Notes under the pieces: generated by a model
What the model saw: the letters and a program-made list of their open reading frames with translations, nothing else
What the model was told of the DNA's origin: nothing
Databases searched by the model: none
From: Spirochaetales bacterium
GTDB lineage: Bacteria > Spirochaetota > Spirochaetia > ARS1246
Direction of reading: 5' to 3'
Length of the DNA stretch: 8,103 bases
Assembly: GCA_018644745.1 (NCBI GenBank)
Contig: JABGPX010000351.1
Location: 1 to 8,103 of the forward strand
In this document: piece by piece, positions 1 to 6,366 of the stretch
Position numbering within the stretch: position 1 is the stretch's first letter
How the letters are laid out: each line of letters begins with the position of its first letter
Made by a program: the position numbers and the translations under genes

Positions 1-110
1 GATGATGATTCCAGTCCGATTTCGTCTGAAGCACCAGATTCAGCAGCCGCAGCACTAGCATTATTCTCGGGCGTATCTTCCAATACCCGGGATTTTTTTT
101 CTTTCGACAT
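1..110 (-). CDS. Partial CDS, 5' end only; unknown protein with disordered N-terminus
   Basis: A leftward reading frame starts with ATG (complement of 108-110) and stays open to the left edge, giving about 36 residues beginning MSKEKKSRVLEDTPENN. The start is supported by a good ribosome binding site, AGGGG (complement of 116-120), 5 nt upstream. The visible part has a basic start followed by an Ala/Ser/Glu-rich, charged, probably disordered stretch, with no signal peptide or membrane segment, so a cytoplasmic protein is likely. Many bacterial proteins, GrpE-like cochaperones among them, start this way, but nothing here allows a family assignment. An A8 run in the coding strand (complement of 92-99) falls on codons 4-7. 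The gene is transcribed away from the transporter operon. Confidence 0.65.
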   Translation of the reverse strand, partial: MSKEKKSRVLEDTPENNASAAAAESGASDEIGLESS

Positions 111-115
111 GTTTA

Positions 116-120
116 CCCCT
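116..120 (-). promoter_or_regulatory. Ribosome binding site of the leftward partial gene
   Basis: On the minus strand the sequence reads AGGGGTAAACATG. This puts a strong purine-rich Shine-Dalgarno element 5 nt before the ATG and is the main reason for accepting the short leftward frame as a real gene start. Confidence 0.6.
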
Positions 121-140
121 GTGCATGAATCTAGTGCACA
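120..140. promoter_or_regulatory. Perfect inverted repeat, possible operator or 5' UTR hairpin
   Basis: TGTGCA (120-125) and TGCACA (135-140) are perfect 6-bp inverted arms separated by 9 bp. The element lies between the proposed -10 of the leftward promoter and that gene's ribosome binding site, overlapping its expected transcription start. That position would suit a repressor operator or a short hairpin at the 5' end of the leftward transcript. With only 6-bp arms, chance occurrence is not excluded. Confidence 0.3.
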
Positions 141-141
141 T

Positions 142-171
142 AAGATACTAAAGTCATTTATAACGAGTCAA
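142..171 (-). promoter_or_regulatory. Candidate sigma70-type promoter for the leftward gene
   Basis: On the minus strand, TTGACT (complement of 166-171) is a 5/6 match to the -35 consensus. It is followed after 18 nt by TATCTT (complement of 142-147), a 4/6 match to the -10. The predicted start falls inside the 120-140 inverted repeat. The placement is good but the -10 is weak, so this is a candidate only. Confidence 0.35.
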
Positions 172-194
172 GCAACTTAGGCCTTCAAATGTTC

Positions 195-223
195 TTGATC
201 TAGCTAAATTGTACCAGTATTTT
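195..223 (+). promoter_or_regulatory. Candidate sigma70-type promoter for the transporter operon
   Basis: TTGATC (195-200), 17 nt, then TATTTT (218-223), each 4/6 to consensus with ideal spacing. It lies about 35 bp upstream of the first operon gene, in the only sizeable non-coding stretch upstream of the six-gene run. A purine-rich ribosome binding site (GAGGAAG, 247-253) follows before the ATG at 260. No other convincing promoter was seen within the operon, whose gene junctions are too short to hold one outside coding sequence. Confidence 0.35.
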
Positions 224-259
224 AACCTGACTTATCAGCAGAGGTAGAGGAAGCCGCAT

Positions 260-967
260 ATGAATATCGTACGACTAACCGACGTAGAAAAAATCTATCC
301 TCTAGGCAAAACAGAAGTGCATGCCGTGAAAGGAGTAAGTTTCGATATCCAGCGAGGAGATTTCATCTCGATTGCCGGGCCTTCAGGTTCGGGGAAATCC
401 ACTATCCTCAACATGATTGGATGTATTGATGTACCAACTCGGGGAGAAGTGGAAATTGACGGTCGAATTACCGGCAAACTGAATGACCGTGAAATAACGC
501 AACTCAGGCATAACGTTATCGGCTTCATTTTCCAATCATTCAATCTCGTTCCGGTACTGAATGTATTTGAAAATATCGAGTTTCCTCTGCTGCTGGGAAA
601 AGAGCTGCCTGCTAAAGACGACCGGCGTGATTGGATAGACTATCTCATTGAAGCGGTCGGTTTGACAGATTGGAGGGATCATCGACCGAATGAACTATCA
701 GGGGGCCAGCGCCAGCGAGTTGCGATTGCGAGGGCAATGGCGACAAAACCGCAGATTGTGCTCGCCGATGAACCCACCGCGAACCTGGATTCTGCTACAG
801 GTGAAGCAATTATAAGCTTAATGAAAAAGATCAACCGAGAAATGAATACAACGTTCATTTTTTCTACTCACGACGCGGCGATCGTGCAGATAGCCGATCA
901 CATTATCAGGCTTTTAGATGGCAAAATTACCGAAAATACAAGAACCGGAAGCCTTGCGGGAGTCTGA
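260..967 (+). CDS. ABC transporter ATP-binding protein, LolD/MacB type
   Basis: This is the cytoplasmic ATPase that would energise the two permeases encoded directly downstream. All nucleotide-binding-domain motifs are visible and intact: Walker A GPSGSGKST (40-48), Q-loop Gln92 in FQSFNLVP, ABC signature LSGGQ (146-150), Walker B IVLADE ending at the catalytic Glu171, D-loop ANLD (174-177) and switch His204 in STHD. The length of 235 residues matches the LolD family (about 230) rather than longer ABC ATPases. The FQSFNLVPVLNVFENI stretch after the Q-loop is characteristic of the LolD/MacB/FtsE group that pairs with FtsX-type permeases. The ATG at 260 is preceded by GAGGAAG at suitable spacing. 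The stop lies 2 bp before the next gene, implying co-translation. The family assignment is firm; lolD itself is not claimed because the cargo is unknown. Confidence 0.95.
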   Translation: MNIVRLTDVEKIYPLGKTEVHAVKGVSFDIQRGDFISIAGPSGSGKSTILNMIGCIDVPTRGEVEIDGRITGKLNDREITQLRHNVIGFIFQSFNLVPVLNVFENIEFPLLLGKELPAKDDRRDWIDYLIEAVGLTDWRDHRPNELSGGQRQRVAIARAMATKPQIVLADEPTANLDSATGEAIISLMKKINREMNTTFIFSTHDAAIVQIADHIIRLLDGKITENTRTGSLAGV

Positions 968-969
968 AA

Positions 970-2478
970 ATGTCAGTACTCGTAAGAATCGCCATTCGTA
1001 ATCTCATGGAGCACAAGTCCAAGAGTTTTATCATCGGCACGATAGTAGCGGTGGGAATTATCGTACTTATCGTCGGCAATTCGCTGATGGATACGGCAAC
1101 GCTGGGTATAAGACGCGGATTTATTGATAATTATACCGGCGATATCATCATAAATGGCCTTGCAGATGGTGATGTTTCGCTGTTCGGCGTGCAATCTCCC
1201 GGCGGATTGGAAGATACACCGACTCTCCCCGACTTCGAAACCATACGATCACATCTTGTTGAGCAGGAAGGCATCGAACTTGTTACTTCCCAGGTGTCGG
1301 GATTCGCACGGGTGTCGGTAGATGAAATGGAAGGCGGTGCTATTTCAGTCCTTTTTGGTATCGACCCGGCAAGTTACCGGGTTATGTTTGACAATCTGGA
1401 TTTTACAGAAGGAAGAGATCTGATTCCCGGCGAGGAAGGAATCATTATGTCCAGAGCACGTCTGGACGAAATGGTAGAAGAAATCATCAAGGAAACAAAA
1501 AAGGAAACCGGTGAGGAAATCGAGTTTTCTGTTAACGCGGGAGATGATCTTCGCCTTACAAGCTTTGGCAACGCGGGCATAAAGATCAGAGAAGTACCTC
1601 TCGTCGGCATCTTCGAGCTCAAACATGCCAGTGACGGCCTTGGGATTGACCTCATATCTTACGTGGATATTCAAACGCAAAGAGCTCTCAGCGCTCTTAC
1701 TATCAGCTATCAGGGTGAGTTCGATCTAGATGACAGTGAAACGGCGCTGCTCGATGCCGAGAGCCTGGATGATTTCTTCAGCGAGGATTTCTCCGTCGAA
1801 GAATCGGGCACCGAAAGCAGCTTCGATACAGCGGATCTCGACAGTATTCTGGGTGACACGACGCAGAGGGATGCAGCCCTGGCGATAGATACGGGCTCCT
1901 GGCACTATTTACTTGCCACGGTACGCAATCCGAGGAAAGTTGAGAAAACTATCCGTGAGCTCAATGAATGGTTTGAGGCCAACGGCATACTCGCCCAGGC
2001 CGGTAACTGGGAAGTTGCGGCGGGGCCCTTTGCGACGACCGCGGATGTTATCAGAACCGTATTTAACATCGCAATCATAATAGTCGGGGTGGTAGCACTG
2101 ATAATTATGATGAACACCATGATTATCAGCATCATTGAGCGTACCTCTGAGATCGGTACGATGCGCGCCCTCGGCGCCGGGAAAAGATTTGTCTGGAAGA
2201 TGTTTTTCATCGAAACGGTAACGATTACCACTATTTTTGGTTTAGCTGGAGTGGCCCTTTCCCTCGGAATTGTGGGCTTGCTGAATATCATAGGAATTCC
2301 CGCTACCAATGTATTCCTAAGGATTCTCTTCGCCGGCGACGCGCTTCGGCCCACTGCGTCACTTACTTCTATTATCTCGTCGGTACTCATTGCTATCGGT
2401 GTCGGAATATTAGCTCATATATACCCGGTAACTGTCGCCCTGAAGATAGCCCCGATCCGGGCGATACAAACGGAGTAG
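970..2478 (+). CDS. FtsX/LolC-LolE-type ABC permease 1 with acidic periplasmic insert
   Basis: This is an inner-membrane subunit of a type VII (MacB/LolCE) ABC transporter. The topology is the expected one: TM1 at about 19-38, a large periplasmic domain at about 39-360, then TM2 (about 362-388), TM3 (about 410-440) and TM4 (about 464-485). After TM2 comes the family motif ERTSEIGTMRALGAGK (390-405), the region that couples to the ATPase. At 502 residues it is about 100 longer than E. coli LolC or LolE. Part of the excess is a highly acidic, Ser/Asp/Glu/Phe-rich segment at about 250-297, which looks disordered and has a counterpart in the barrel protein downstream. The ATG lies 2 bp after the ATPase stop, with GGGAG (958-962) as ribosome binding site. 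It probably forms a heterodimer with the next gene's product. Mechanotransmission of LolCDE or MacB kind is inferred from the family. Confidence 0.92.
   Translation: MSVLVRIAIRNLMEHKSKSFIIGTIVAVGIIVLIVGNSLMDTATLGIRRGFIDNYTGDIIINGLADGDVSLFGVQSPGGLEDTPTLPDFETIRSHLVEQEGIELVTSQVSGFARVSVDEMEGGAISVLFGIDPASYRVMFDNLDFTEGRDLIPGEEGIIMSRARLDEMVEEIIKETKKETGEEIEFSVNAGDDLRLTSFGNAGIKIREVPLVGIFELKHASDGLGIDLISYVDIQTQRALSALTISYQGEFDLDDSETALLDAESLDDFFSEDFSVEESGTESSFDTADLDSILGDTTQRDAALAIDTGSWHYLLATVRNPRKVEKTIRELNEWFEANGILAQAGNWEVAAGPFATTADVIRTVFNIAIIIVGVVALIIMMNTMIISIIERTSEIGTMRALGAGKRFVWKMFFIETVTITTIFGLAGVALSLGIVGLLNIIGIPATNVFLRILFAGDALRPTASLTSIISSVLIAIGVGILAHIYPVTVALKIAPIRAIQTE
1720..1857 (+). other. Acidic two-block segment in the periplasmic loop of permease 1
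   Basis: Residues 251-296 of permease 1 are dense in Asp, Glu, Ser and Phe. They contain FDLDD (251-255), block A FFSEDFSVEESG (269-280) and block B SFDTADLDSILGD (284-296). TM1 precedes and TM2 follows, so the segment should be periplasmic. Both blocks recur in the same order in the barrel protein encoded at 4564-6366. The composition suggests an exposed linear interaction motif rather than a folded domain. Function unknown. Confidence 0.6.
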
Positions 2479-2480
2479 AT

Positions 2481-3794
2481 ATGAAGCTCATAATAATCGC
2501 ATTCCGGAACTTGAATAGACAGAAAAAAAGGAGCTTCCTCCTTGGAGGCGCAATTTCCTTTGGGATTCTCATTGTAACCATTATCAACGGCTTTACGGGC
2601 AGCTTTGTGAATAACGTGAGTGAAAACTTCTCAAATATTTTCGCCGGACATATTTTTATTCAGGGAATAGAAAAAGACGAAGAAGGGAAAACAATCGATA
2701 TTATCAGAGATGATTCGGTTTTGAAAAATGCAGTAGATGACCTGGAGATTCCATATAGATACCTGACCAGACGTTCCGAGTTCCGCGGCACATTGATGTT
2801 TCAGGGAGAGTCTGTTTCTCAGACTGTCGTCGGCACCGATTGGGGAGATGAAAGCCTTCTCAAGGACCGGATGGTACTGGTCCAGGGGAGCTTCGAAAAC
2901 CTTATCTCCGATCCTAGAGGAATCATTATAAGCGACAAAATCGCGGAAATTCTCAAGGTCGAGATCGGCGACAGAATCATTGTGAGGCTCAGAACAGTAA
3001 CGGGTCAGCAAAACGTGGGAGAGTTCAATCTCGCGGCGGTGAGTTATGACCCTGGCCTACTCGGTTCTCTTTCGGTCTACGGGAACTTGTGTTATGTAAA
3101 TGAACTCCTTGCTATTGATTGCGACGAGTATATGACCTTCGGACTTCTGCTCGAAAAACTGTCGGAGATCGATAAATACGCAGATCCCTTATTCGACAAG
3201 CTAGATAGTTTACTCAGCATGTTTCCGCGAAAAGCAGATACCGGCGACGACAGAAATCCGGTGATGGCAATGTTCGATCAGGCAGATGAGGAGGAATGGG
3301 AAGGTACACGTTACCGATTCTTTACGCTCAATGAGGCCCTTTCCGAAGCCGATCAAATTGTCAGGATTCTCAACACAACGGGCCTGGTGATACTGCTCAT
3401 TCTCTTTTTCATTATCATGGTCGGAATTACCAATACATTCAGGATGATCATGATTGAAAGAATTAAAGAGATAGGTACCATGCGCGCCCTCGGAATGCAG
3501 AAGGGGGGGGTAAGAAATTTATTTCTTCTGGAAGCGGTACTGCTATCACTCGGAGGCGCATTGGGCGGGTTGATCCTGGCCGGAATCGCCATGTTCGTCC
3601 TTTCACGAATATTTTGGGGGCTTGATTCACCGATATTCATACTGCTCGATAACGGATACATGACCTTCCGCCTGGTCCCGCTGCAGGTACTGCTTCATTT
3701 CGGCATTGTATCGATTCTTACAGTAGTCGCCGCACTCATCCCAGCGAGAAAAGCGGCCGCGATGCCTCCCGTGGATGCATTGAGAGCGAAATAA
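2481..3794 (+). CDS. FtsX/LolC-LolE-type ABC permease 2
   Basis: This is the second inner-membrane permease subunit (437 residues), the probable heterodimer partner of the preceding gene product. TM1 is at about 18-38, the periplasmic domain at about 39-296, TM2 at about 297-321, TM3 at about 346-375 and TM4 at about 400-421. After TM2 it carries ERIKEIGTMRALGMQKG (326-342), and it ends with ARKAAAMPPVDALRAK, the classic C-terminal signature of FtsX-family permeases (PARKAA..xPxxALR). Its length is near that of LolE. It lacks the block A/B motif of permease 1 but has a separate acidic patch (DQADEEEWEG, 266-275) just before TM2. The start lies 2 bp after the previous stop with GGAG (2472-2475) as ribosome binding site. 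It ends in tandem TAA TAA. A G8 run falls on codons 341-344. Confidence 0.92.
   Translation: MKLIIIAFRNLNRQKKRSFLLGGAISFGILIVTIINGFTGSFVNNVSENFSNIFAGHIFIQGIEKDEEGKTIDIIRDDSVLKNAVDDLEIPYRYLTRRSEFRGTLMFQGESVSQTVVGTDWGDESLLKDRMVLVQGSFENLISDPRGIIISDKIAEILKVEIGDRIIVRLRTVTGQQNVGEFNLAAVSYDPGLLGSLSVYGNLCYVNELLAIDCDEYMTFGLLLEKLSEIDKYADPLFDKLDSLLSMFPRKADTGDDRNPVMAMFDQADEEEWEGTRYRFFTLNEALSEADQIVRILNTTGLVILLILFFIIMVGITNTFRMIMIERIKEIGTMRALGMQKGGVRNLFLLEAVLLSLGGALGGLILAGIAMFVLSRIFWGLDSPIFILLDNGYMTFRLVPLQVLLHFGIVSILTVVAALIPARKAAAMPPVDALRAK
3503..3510 (+). repeat. G8 homopolymer tract inside permease 2
   Basis: Eight consecutive G residues encode Lys341-Gly-Gly-Val (AAG GGG GGG GTA). A gain or loss of one G would shift the frame after Gly343 and remove TM3, TM4 and the C-terminus. 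The tract is visible directly; slippage in vivo is only a possibility. Confidence 0.8.
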
Positions 3795-3808
3795 TAAAAG
3801 GAACCACT

Positions 3809-4567
3809 ATGAAAAAGATAATAACATTTGCTCTACTCACACTGCTGGTTGCCGCATCCGGGTTTGCTCAATCAGGCACCGCGCCGGATCTTCAGCAGAT
3901 ATTACTAGATGTGGACGCCCTCGGTAATTTCTCCGAAAAAGACTTTTCCTGCGTGTATACCATCGTATCGGAAAAGCCGGGCGAGGAAAAAAGCGTCACC
4001 CAAGCCAGAATGTTCAGAAGAGACGATCAGGACCAGTTTGTCCTGCTTATTCTTCAACCTCAGGTGCAGCGGGGCCAGGGATACCTAAAAGCCGACGATA
4101 ATGTTTGGTTCTATGATCCGGAAAGCCGCAAGTTTGAAAAATCCACAATGCGCGACAATGTACAGGACTCGGATGCCCAAAACAGCGATTTCAGCAACAA
4201 CTCCCTTGCTGAAGATTATGATGTAGTGAGATGGAGTGAGGAAACCCTCGGTAAATTCCCGGTCTATGTTCTTGAATTAAAAGCCAAACATAACGATGTG
4301 TCATATGATAAAATCAAAATATGGGTTCGCACTGATATCTCGATCGTACTAAAAGAGGAGGATTTCAGCGTGAGCAACAGATTGATGCGCACGGCAATAT
4401 ATCCTAGGTATACGATTGTAGACGGGAGATATCTTCCTGCAAGCGCTCTCATCGTGGACCAGCTTAATGATGGAGAGAGAACTCAATTCAGCATGAAGGA
4501 AGCAACAACCGCGAAGATACCGGATTATGTTTTCACAAAGGCTTATCTTGAGCGGGTAAATAATTGA
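3809..4567 (+). CDS. Exported LolA-like outer membrane lipoprotein-sorting protein
   Basis: This is a soluble periplasmic protein of 252 residues. Residues 1-20 are a typical Sec signal peptide (MKK, hydrophobic TFALLTLLVAASG, cleavage probably after GFA20). There is no lipobox Cys, so it should be free in the periplasm. The core matches the LolA/LolB-like family annotated as outer membrane lipoprotein-sorting protein: QRGQGYLKADDNVWFYDPESRK (87-108), then the QNSDFSNNSLAEDYD region (124-138), and strands of the half-barrel fold through IKIWV, LMRTAIYPRYTIVDGRYLPA and TTAKIPDYVFTKAYLERV. In this family the fold holds an acyl chain or other hydrophobic ligand. It is longer than E. coli LolA. 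AAAAGGA precedes the ATG with good spacing, and the gene follows permease 2 by 14 bp. It probably ferries cargo from the permeases to the outer membrane, though the cargo is unknown. Confidence 0.85.
   Translation: MKKIITFALLTLLVAASGFAQSGTAPDLQQILLDVDALGNFSEKDFSCVYTIVSEKPGEEKSVTQARMFRRDDQDQFVLLILQPQVQRGQGYLKADDNVWFYDPESRKFEKSTMRDNVQDSDAQNSDFSNNSLAEDYDVVRWSEETLGKFPVYVLELKAKHNDVSYDKIKIWVRTDISIVLKEEDFSVSNRLMRTAIYPRYTIVDGRYLPASALIVDQLNDGERTQFSMKEATTAKIPDYVFTKAYLERVNN
4564..4567 (+). other. TTGA stop/start overlap coupling the LolA-like gene to the barrel gene
   Basis: The TGA stop of the LolA-like gene (4565-4567) overlaps a TTG start (4564-4566). There is no other in-frame ATG, GTG or TTG before the end of the signal peptide, so this start is needed to give the barrel protein its export signal. 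The upstream GAGCGGG (4550-4556) is only a weak ribosome binding site, so re-initiation from the upstream gene is likely. Confidence 0.65.
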
Positions 4568-6366
4568 GGCCATCGCTCCCAGGTTTTGCTTTTCTCATCT
4601 CCGCTTTCACATGCGCATTCATATTCGCTGGCGGGCTTCTCACTGCTCAGGAAATCGGCGGTGAAGAAGCCGTTGAATCTGATTCCGGCGACTCTTTTTT
4701 TTCCGATCCCTTCTCAATTGATGAATCATCGGACACCGATGAATTGGATCTCAGCCTTGATATGTTTTCTCTTGAGCCGGTAAGCGAAAACGACGAGTTT
4801 TCATTCGATCTGGATGATGTGGATTCAATGTTTCAGGATGAAATGCTTGAGGAAGCCGAGATCCCGGAGGAAGGATTTTCACCTGAATCGGGTCTCCTTG
4901 TAACCGAAGGGATAACCTGGGGAGGCAGAATAAGCGGATCAATAAACTCGGAATGGAGCTGGAATAATTTATGGACCAATTCATTTGACATAATCGCCCC
5001 TGGCTCACAGACTCTTTCGCCGTCTGTCAGCAGCAGCTTATTTTTCGACGCGCGGCCGAATGATGATTTTCGCGGTTTCGGGAAACTGATGATCTTTACG
5101 GAATCCGGCGACGGCCTTGATTTCGCGGGAACAATTAACAACGCCGCCCTTACCGGCGATCTTCCTGAGGGCTGGACTCGAGAGGAAGATGATAACGGCG
5201 ACACCGTGATTAGAGACGCCGACGGCGTGGTTGTATTTACGGTCAGCGAAGAGGATCCTGAAGAAGAAGAGGAACCGCAAACAGGAACCGCACCGGCTTT
5301 ATCAATCGATGTTCTCGAATTATTTTTCGACTTCAACTATGATGAGCGGGTGTTTTTCCGATTCGGAAAGCATACTATTAAGTGGGGAGTCGGATATTTC
5401 TGGAGCCCCGCGGATGTACTCAATCTAAGCGTTATTGATGCGGAAGATCCAACCGCAGACCGTGAGGGGCCGGTATCGCTAAAAGCTCATCTGCCCTTCG
5501 ACCTCAACAACCTTTATCTTTATGTGATTACAAATTCGGACATTAAACCTCTCGAGACCGCCCTGGCGCCGAAGTTGGAAATGGTCTACGGAAATACCGA
5601 GTACTCAATCGCCGGATATTACCAGAGAGCTCTTTCCCCGAGAGGCATTTTCACTTTTACGTCATCAATAAGAGATCTTGATTTATTCGGCGAGGGAGTG
5701 GTTACCTATGGATCCGACCGGATTTTTGTTCGGGAATCCCGAAAAAGTATTGAGAACTTTCCGGATCCGCCGGAGGATCTGAACATCGTACTTGATACCT
5801 TTGAGATAGGTTCGGCCCTGCTGTTTTCGGGAACCATAGGGCTCCGGTACCTCAAAGATATCGATCAACGGAATATGGCAAGGAATCCCGGCAGCATTGC
5901 TGTCATTGGTCAATATTTTTATAACGGTGAAGGATATACCAGCTCCAGGCTGCTGAAACCCGCGATCTTTCTCCAACAGAATCCTGAGTACAACGGCTTG
6001 GCCAAGGATGCGGCTGAGCAGCCCGAATCGTATATTGCGCCTCCTAATCTGACTTTTGGTGATATAACGCCCTGGGGGCAGCACTACGGAGCACTCACCT
6101 TGAATTGGAGCAATATATTCAACAGCGATGTGAGTGTATCTTTGCTCGGACTGGGTAATCTGAGCGATCTTTCATTCATTATTTCACCGACCTTGTCTTT
6201 CAAGCTCCTCGATACTTTTAACGTATCTCTCGGCATGAGGATGACTTACGGCGACGACGGTGATGAGTTTACCAATCAGGCGGCGTTGATAGGCCAGGCC
6301 GGCGATACATCGGGCGCGACGCTTTCCTTTTCGCTTGGGGTATCCCTTGGTGGAGGCAGCTTCTAA
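4564..6366 (+). CDS. Outer-membrane beta-barrel protein with acidic N-terminal tail (DUF1302-like)
   Basis: This is a 600-residue exported protein. A TTG start gives a signal peptide (residues 1 to about 28, MRPSLPGFAF... with probable cleavage at TA|QE). The mature protein opens with an acidic Ser/Asp/Glu/Phe-rich tail (about 29-110) that should be disordered and carries the block A/B motif of permease 1. From about 115 on, alternating hydrophobic and polar strands rich in Tyr, Phe and Trp end in FSLGVSLGGGSF. The terminal Phe is typical of the BAM recognition strand. FRFGKHTIKWGVGYFWSPADVLN (265-287) followed by DPTADREGPVSLKAHLPF resembles the core of DUF1302-type porin-like proteins. An acidic insert (204-240, with five consecutive Glu) interrupts the early barrel and is probably a loop. 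It is likely the outer-membrane end of the transport route. The barrel nature is well supported, the family match is tentative and the substrate is unknown. Confidence 0.8.
   Translation: MRPSLPGFAFLISAFTCAFIFAGGLLTAQEIGGEEAVESDSGDSFFSDPFSIDESSDTDELDLSLDMFSLEPVSENDEFSFDLDDVDSMFQDEMLEEAEIPEEGFSPESGLLVTEGITWGGRISGSINSEWSWNNLWTNSFDIIAPGSQTLSPSVSSSLFFDARPNDDFRGFGKLMIFTESGDGLDFAGTINNAALTGDLPEGWTREEDDNGDTVIRDADGVVVFTVSEEDPEEEEEPQTGTAPALSIDVLELFFDFNYDERVFFRFGKHTIKWGVGYFWSPADVLNLSVIDAEDPTADREGPVSLKAHLPFDLNNLYLYVITNSDIKPLETALAPKLEMVYGNTEYSIAGYYQRALSPRGIFTFTSSIRDLDLFGEGVVTYGSDRIFVRESRKSIENFPDPPEDLNIVLDTFEIGSALLFSGTIGLRYLKDIDQRNMARNPGSIAVIGQYFYNGEGYTSSRLLKPAIFLQQNPEYNGLAKDAAEQPESYIAPPNLTFGDITPWGQHYGALTLNWSNIFNSDVSVSLLGLGNLSDLSFIISPTLSFKLLDTFNVSLGMRMTYGDDGDEFTNQAALIGQAGDTSGATLSFSLGVSLGGGSF
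4696..4839 (+). other. Acidic two-block segment in the N-terminal tail of the barrel protein
   Basis: Residues 45-92 hold block A FFSDPFSIDESS (45-56) and block B SFDLDDVDSMFQD (80-92). A further related string, LDLSLDMF (61-68), lies between them. Block A matches permease 1 at 7 of 12 positions plus 3 conservative changes. Block B matches at 7 of 13 positions plus 3 conservative changes. Codon choice differs, so this is not a recent DNA duplication. Confidence 0.6.

Noticed and set aside
92..99. T8 run (A8 on the coding strand) in the leftward partial gene as a phase-variation tract
   Set aside because: It encodes the common Lys/Glu-rich N-terminus, and A runs of this size are frequent in such starts. 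Nothing else suggests switching.
1905..2390. 161-residue open frame on the minus strand within permease 1
   Set aside because: It is antisense to the conserved TM2-TM4 region of a clear permease, its translation has no recognisable domain, and its residue use mirrors the opposite strand.
2481..3794. Block A/B motif in permease 2 (for example LFDKLDSLL at residues 237-245)
   Set aside because: It aligns only with a gap and lacks the FFS part. The acidic patch before TM2 differs in sequence, so it is not counted as another copy.
3926..4378. FSEKDFS and EEDFSVS in the LolA-like protein resemble block A (SEDFSV) of permease 1
   Set aside because: Both strings lie in expected beta-strands of the LolA-like fold and are only 5-6 residues long, so family constraints and chance explain them better than a third copy of the motif.
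4833..5336. 167-residue Ser-rich open frame on the minus strand within the barrel gene
   Set aside because: The Ser/Pro-rich composition is what results from reading Asp/Glu/Gly-rich coding sequence backwards, and no ribosome binding site or domain was seen.
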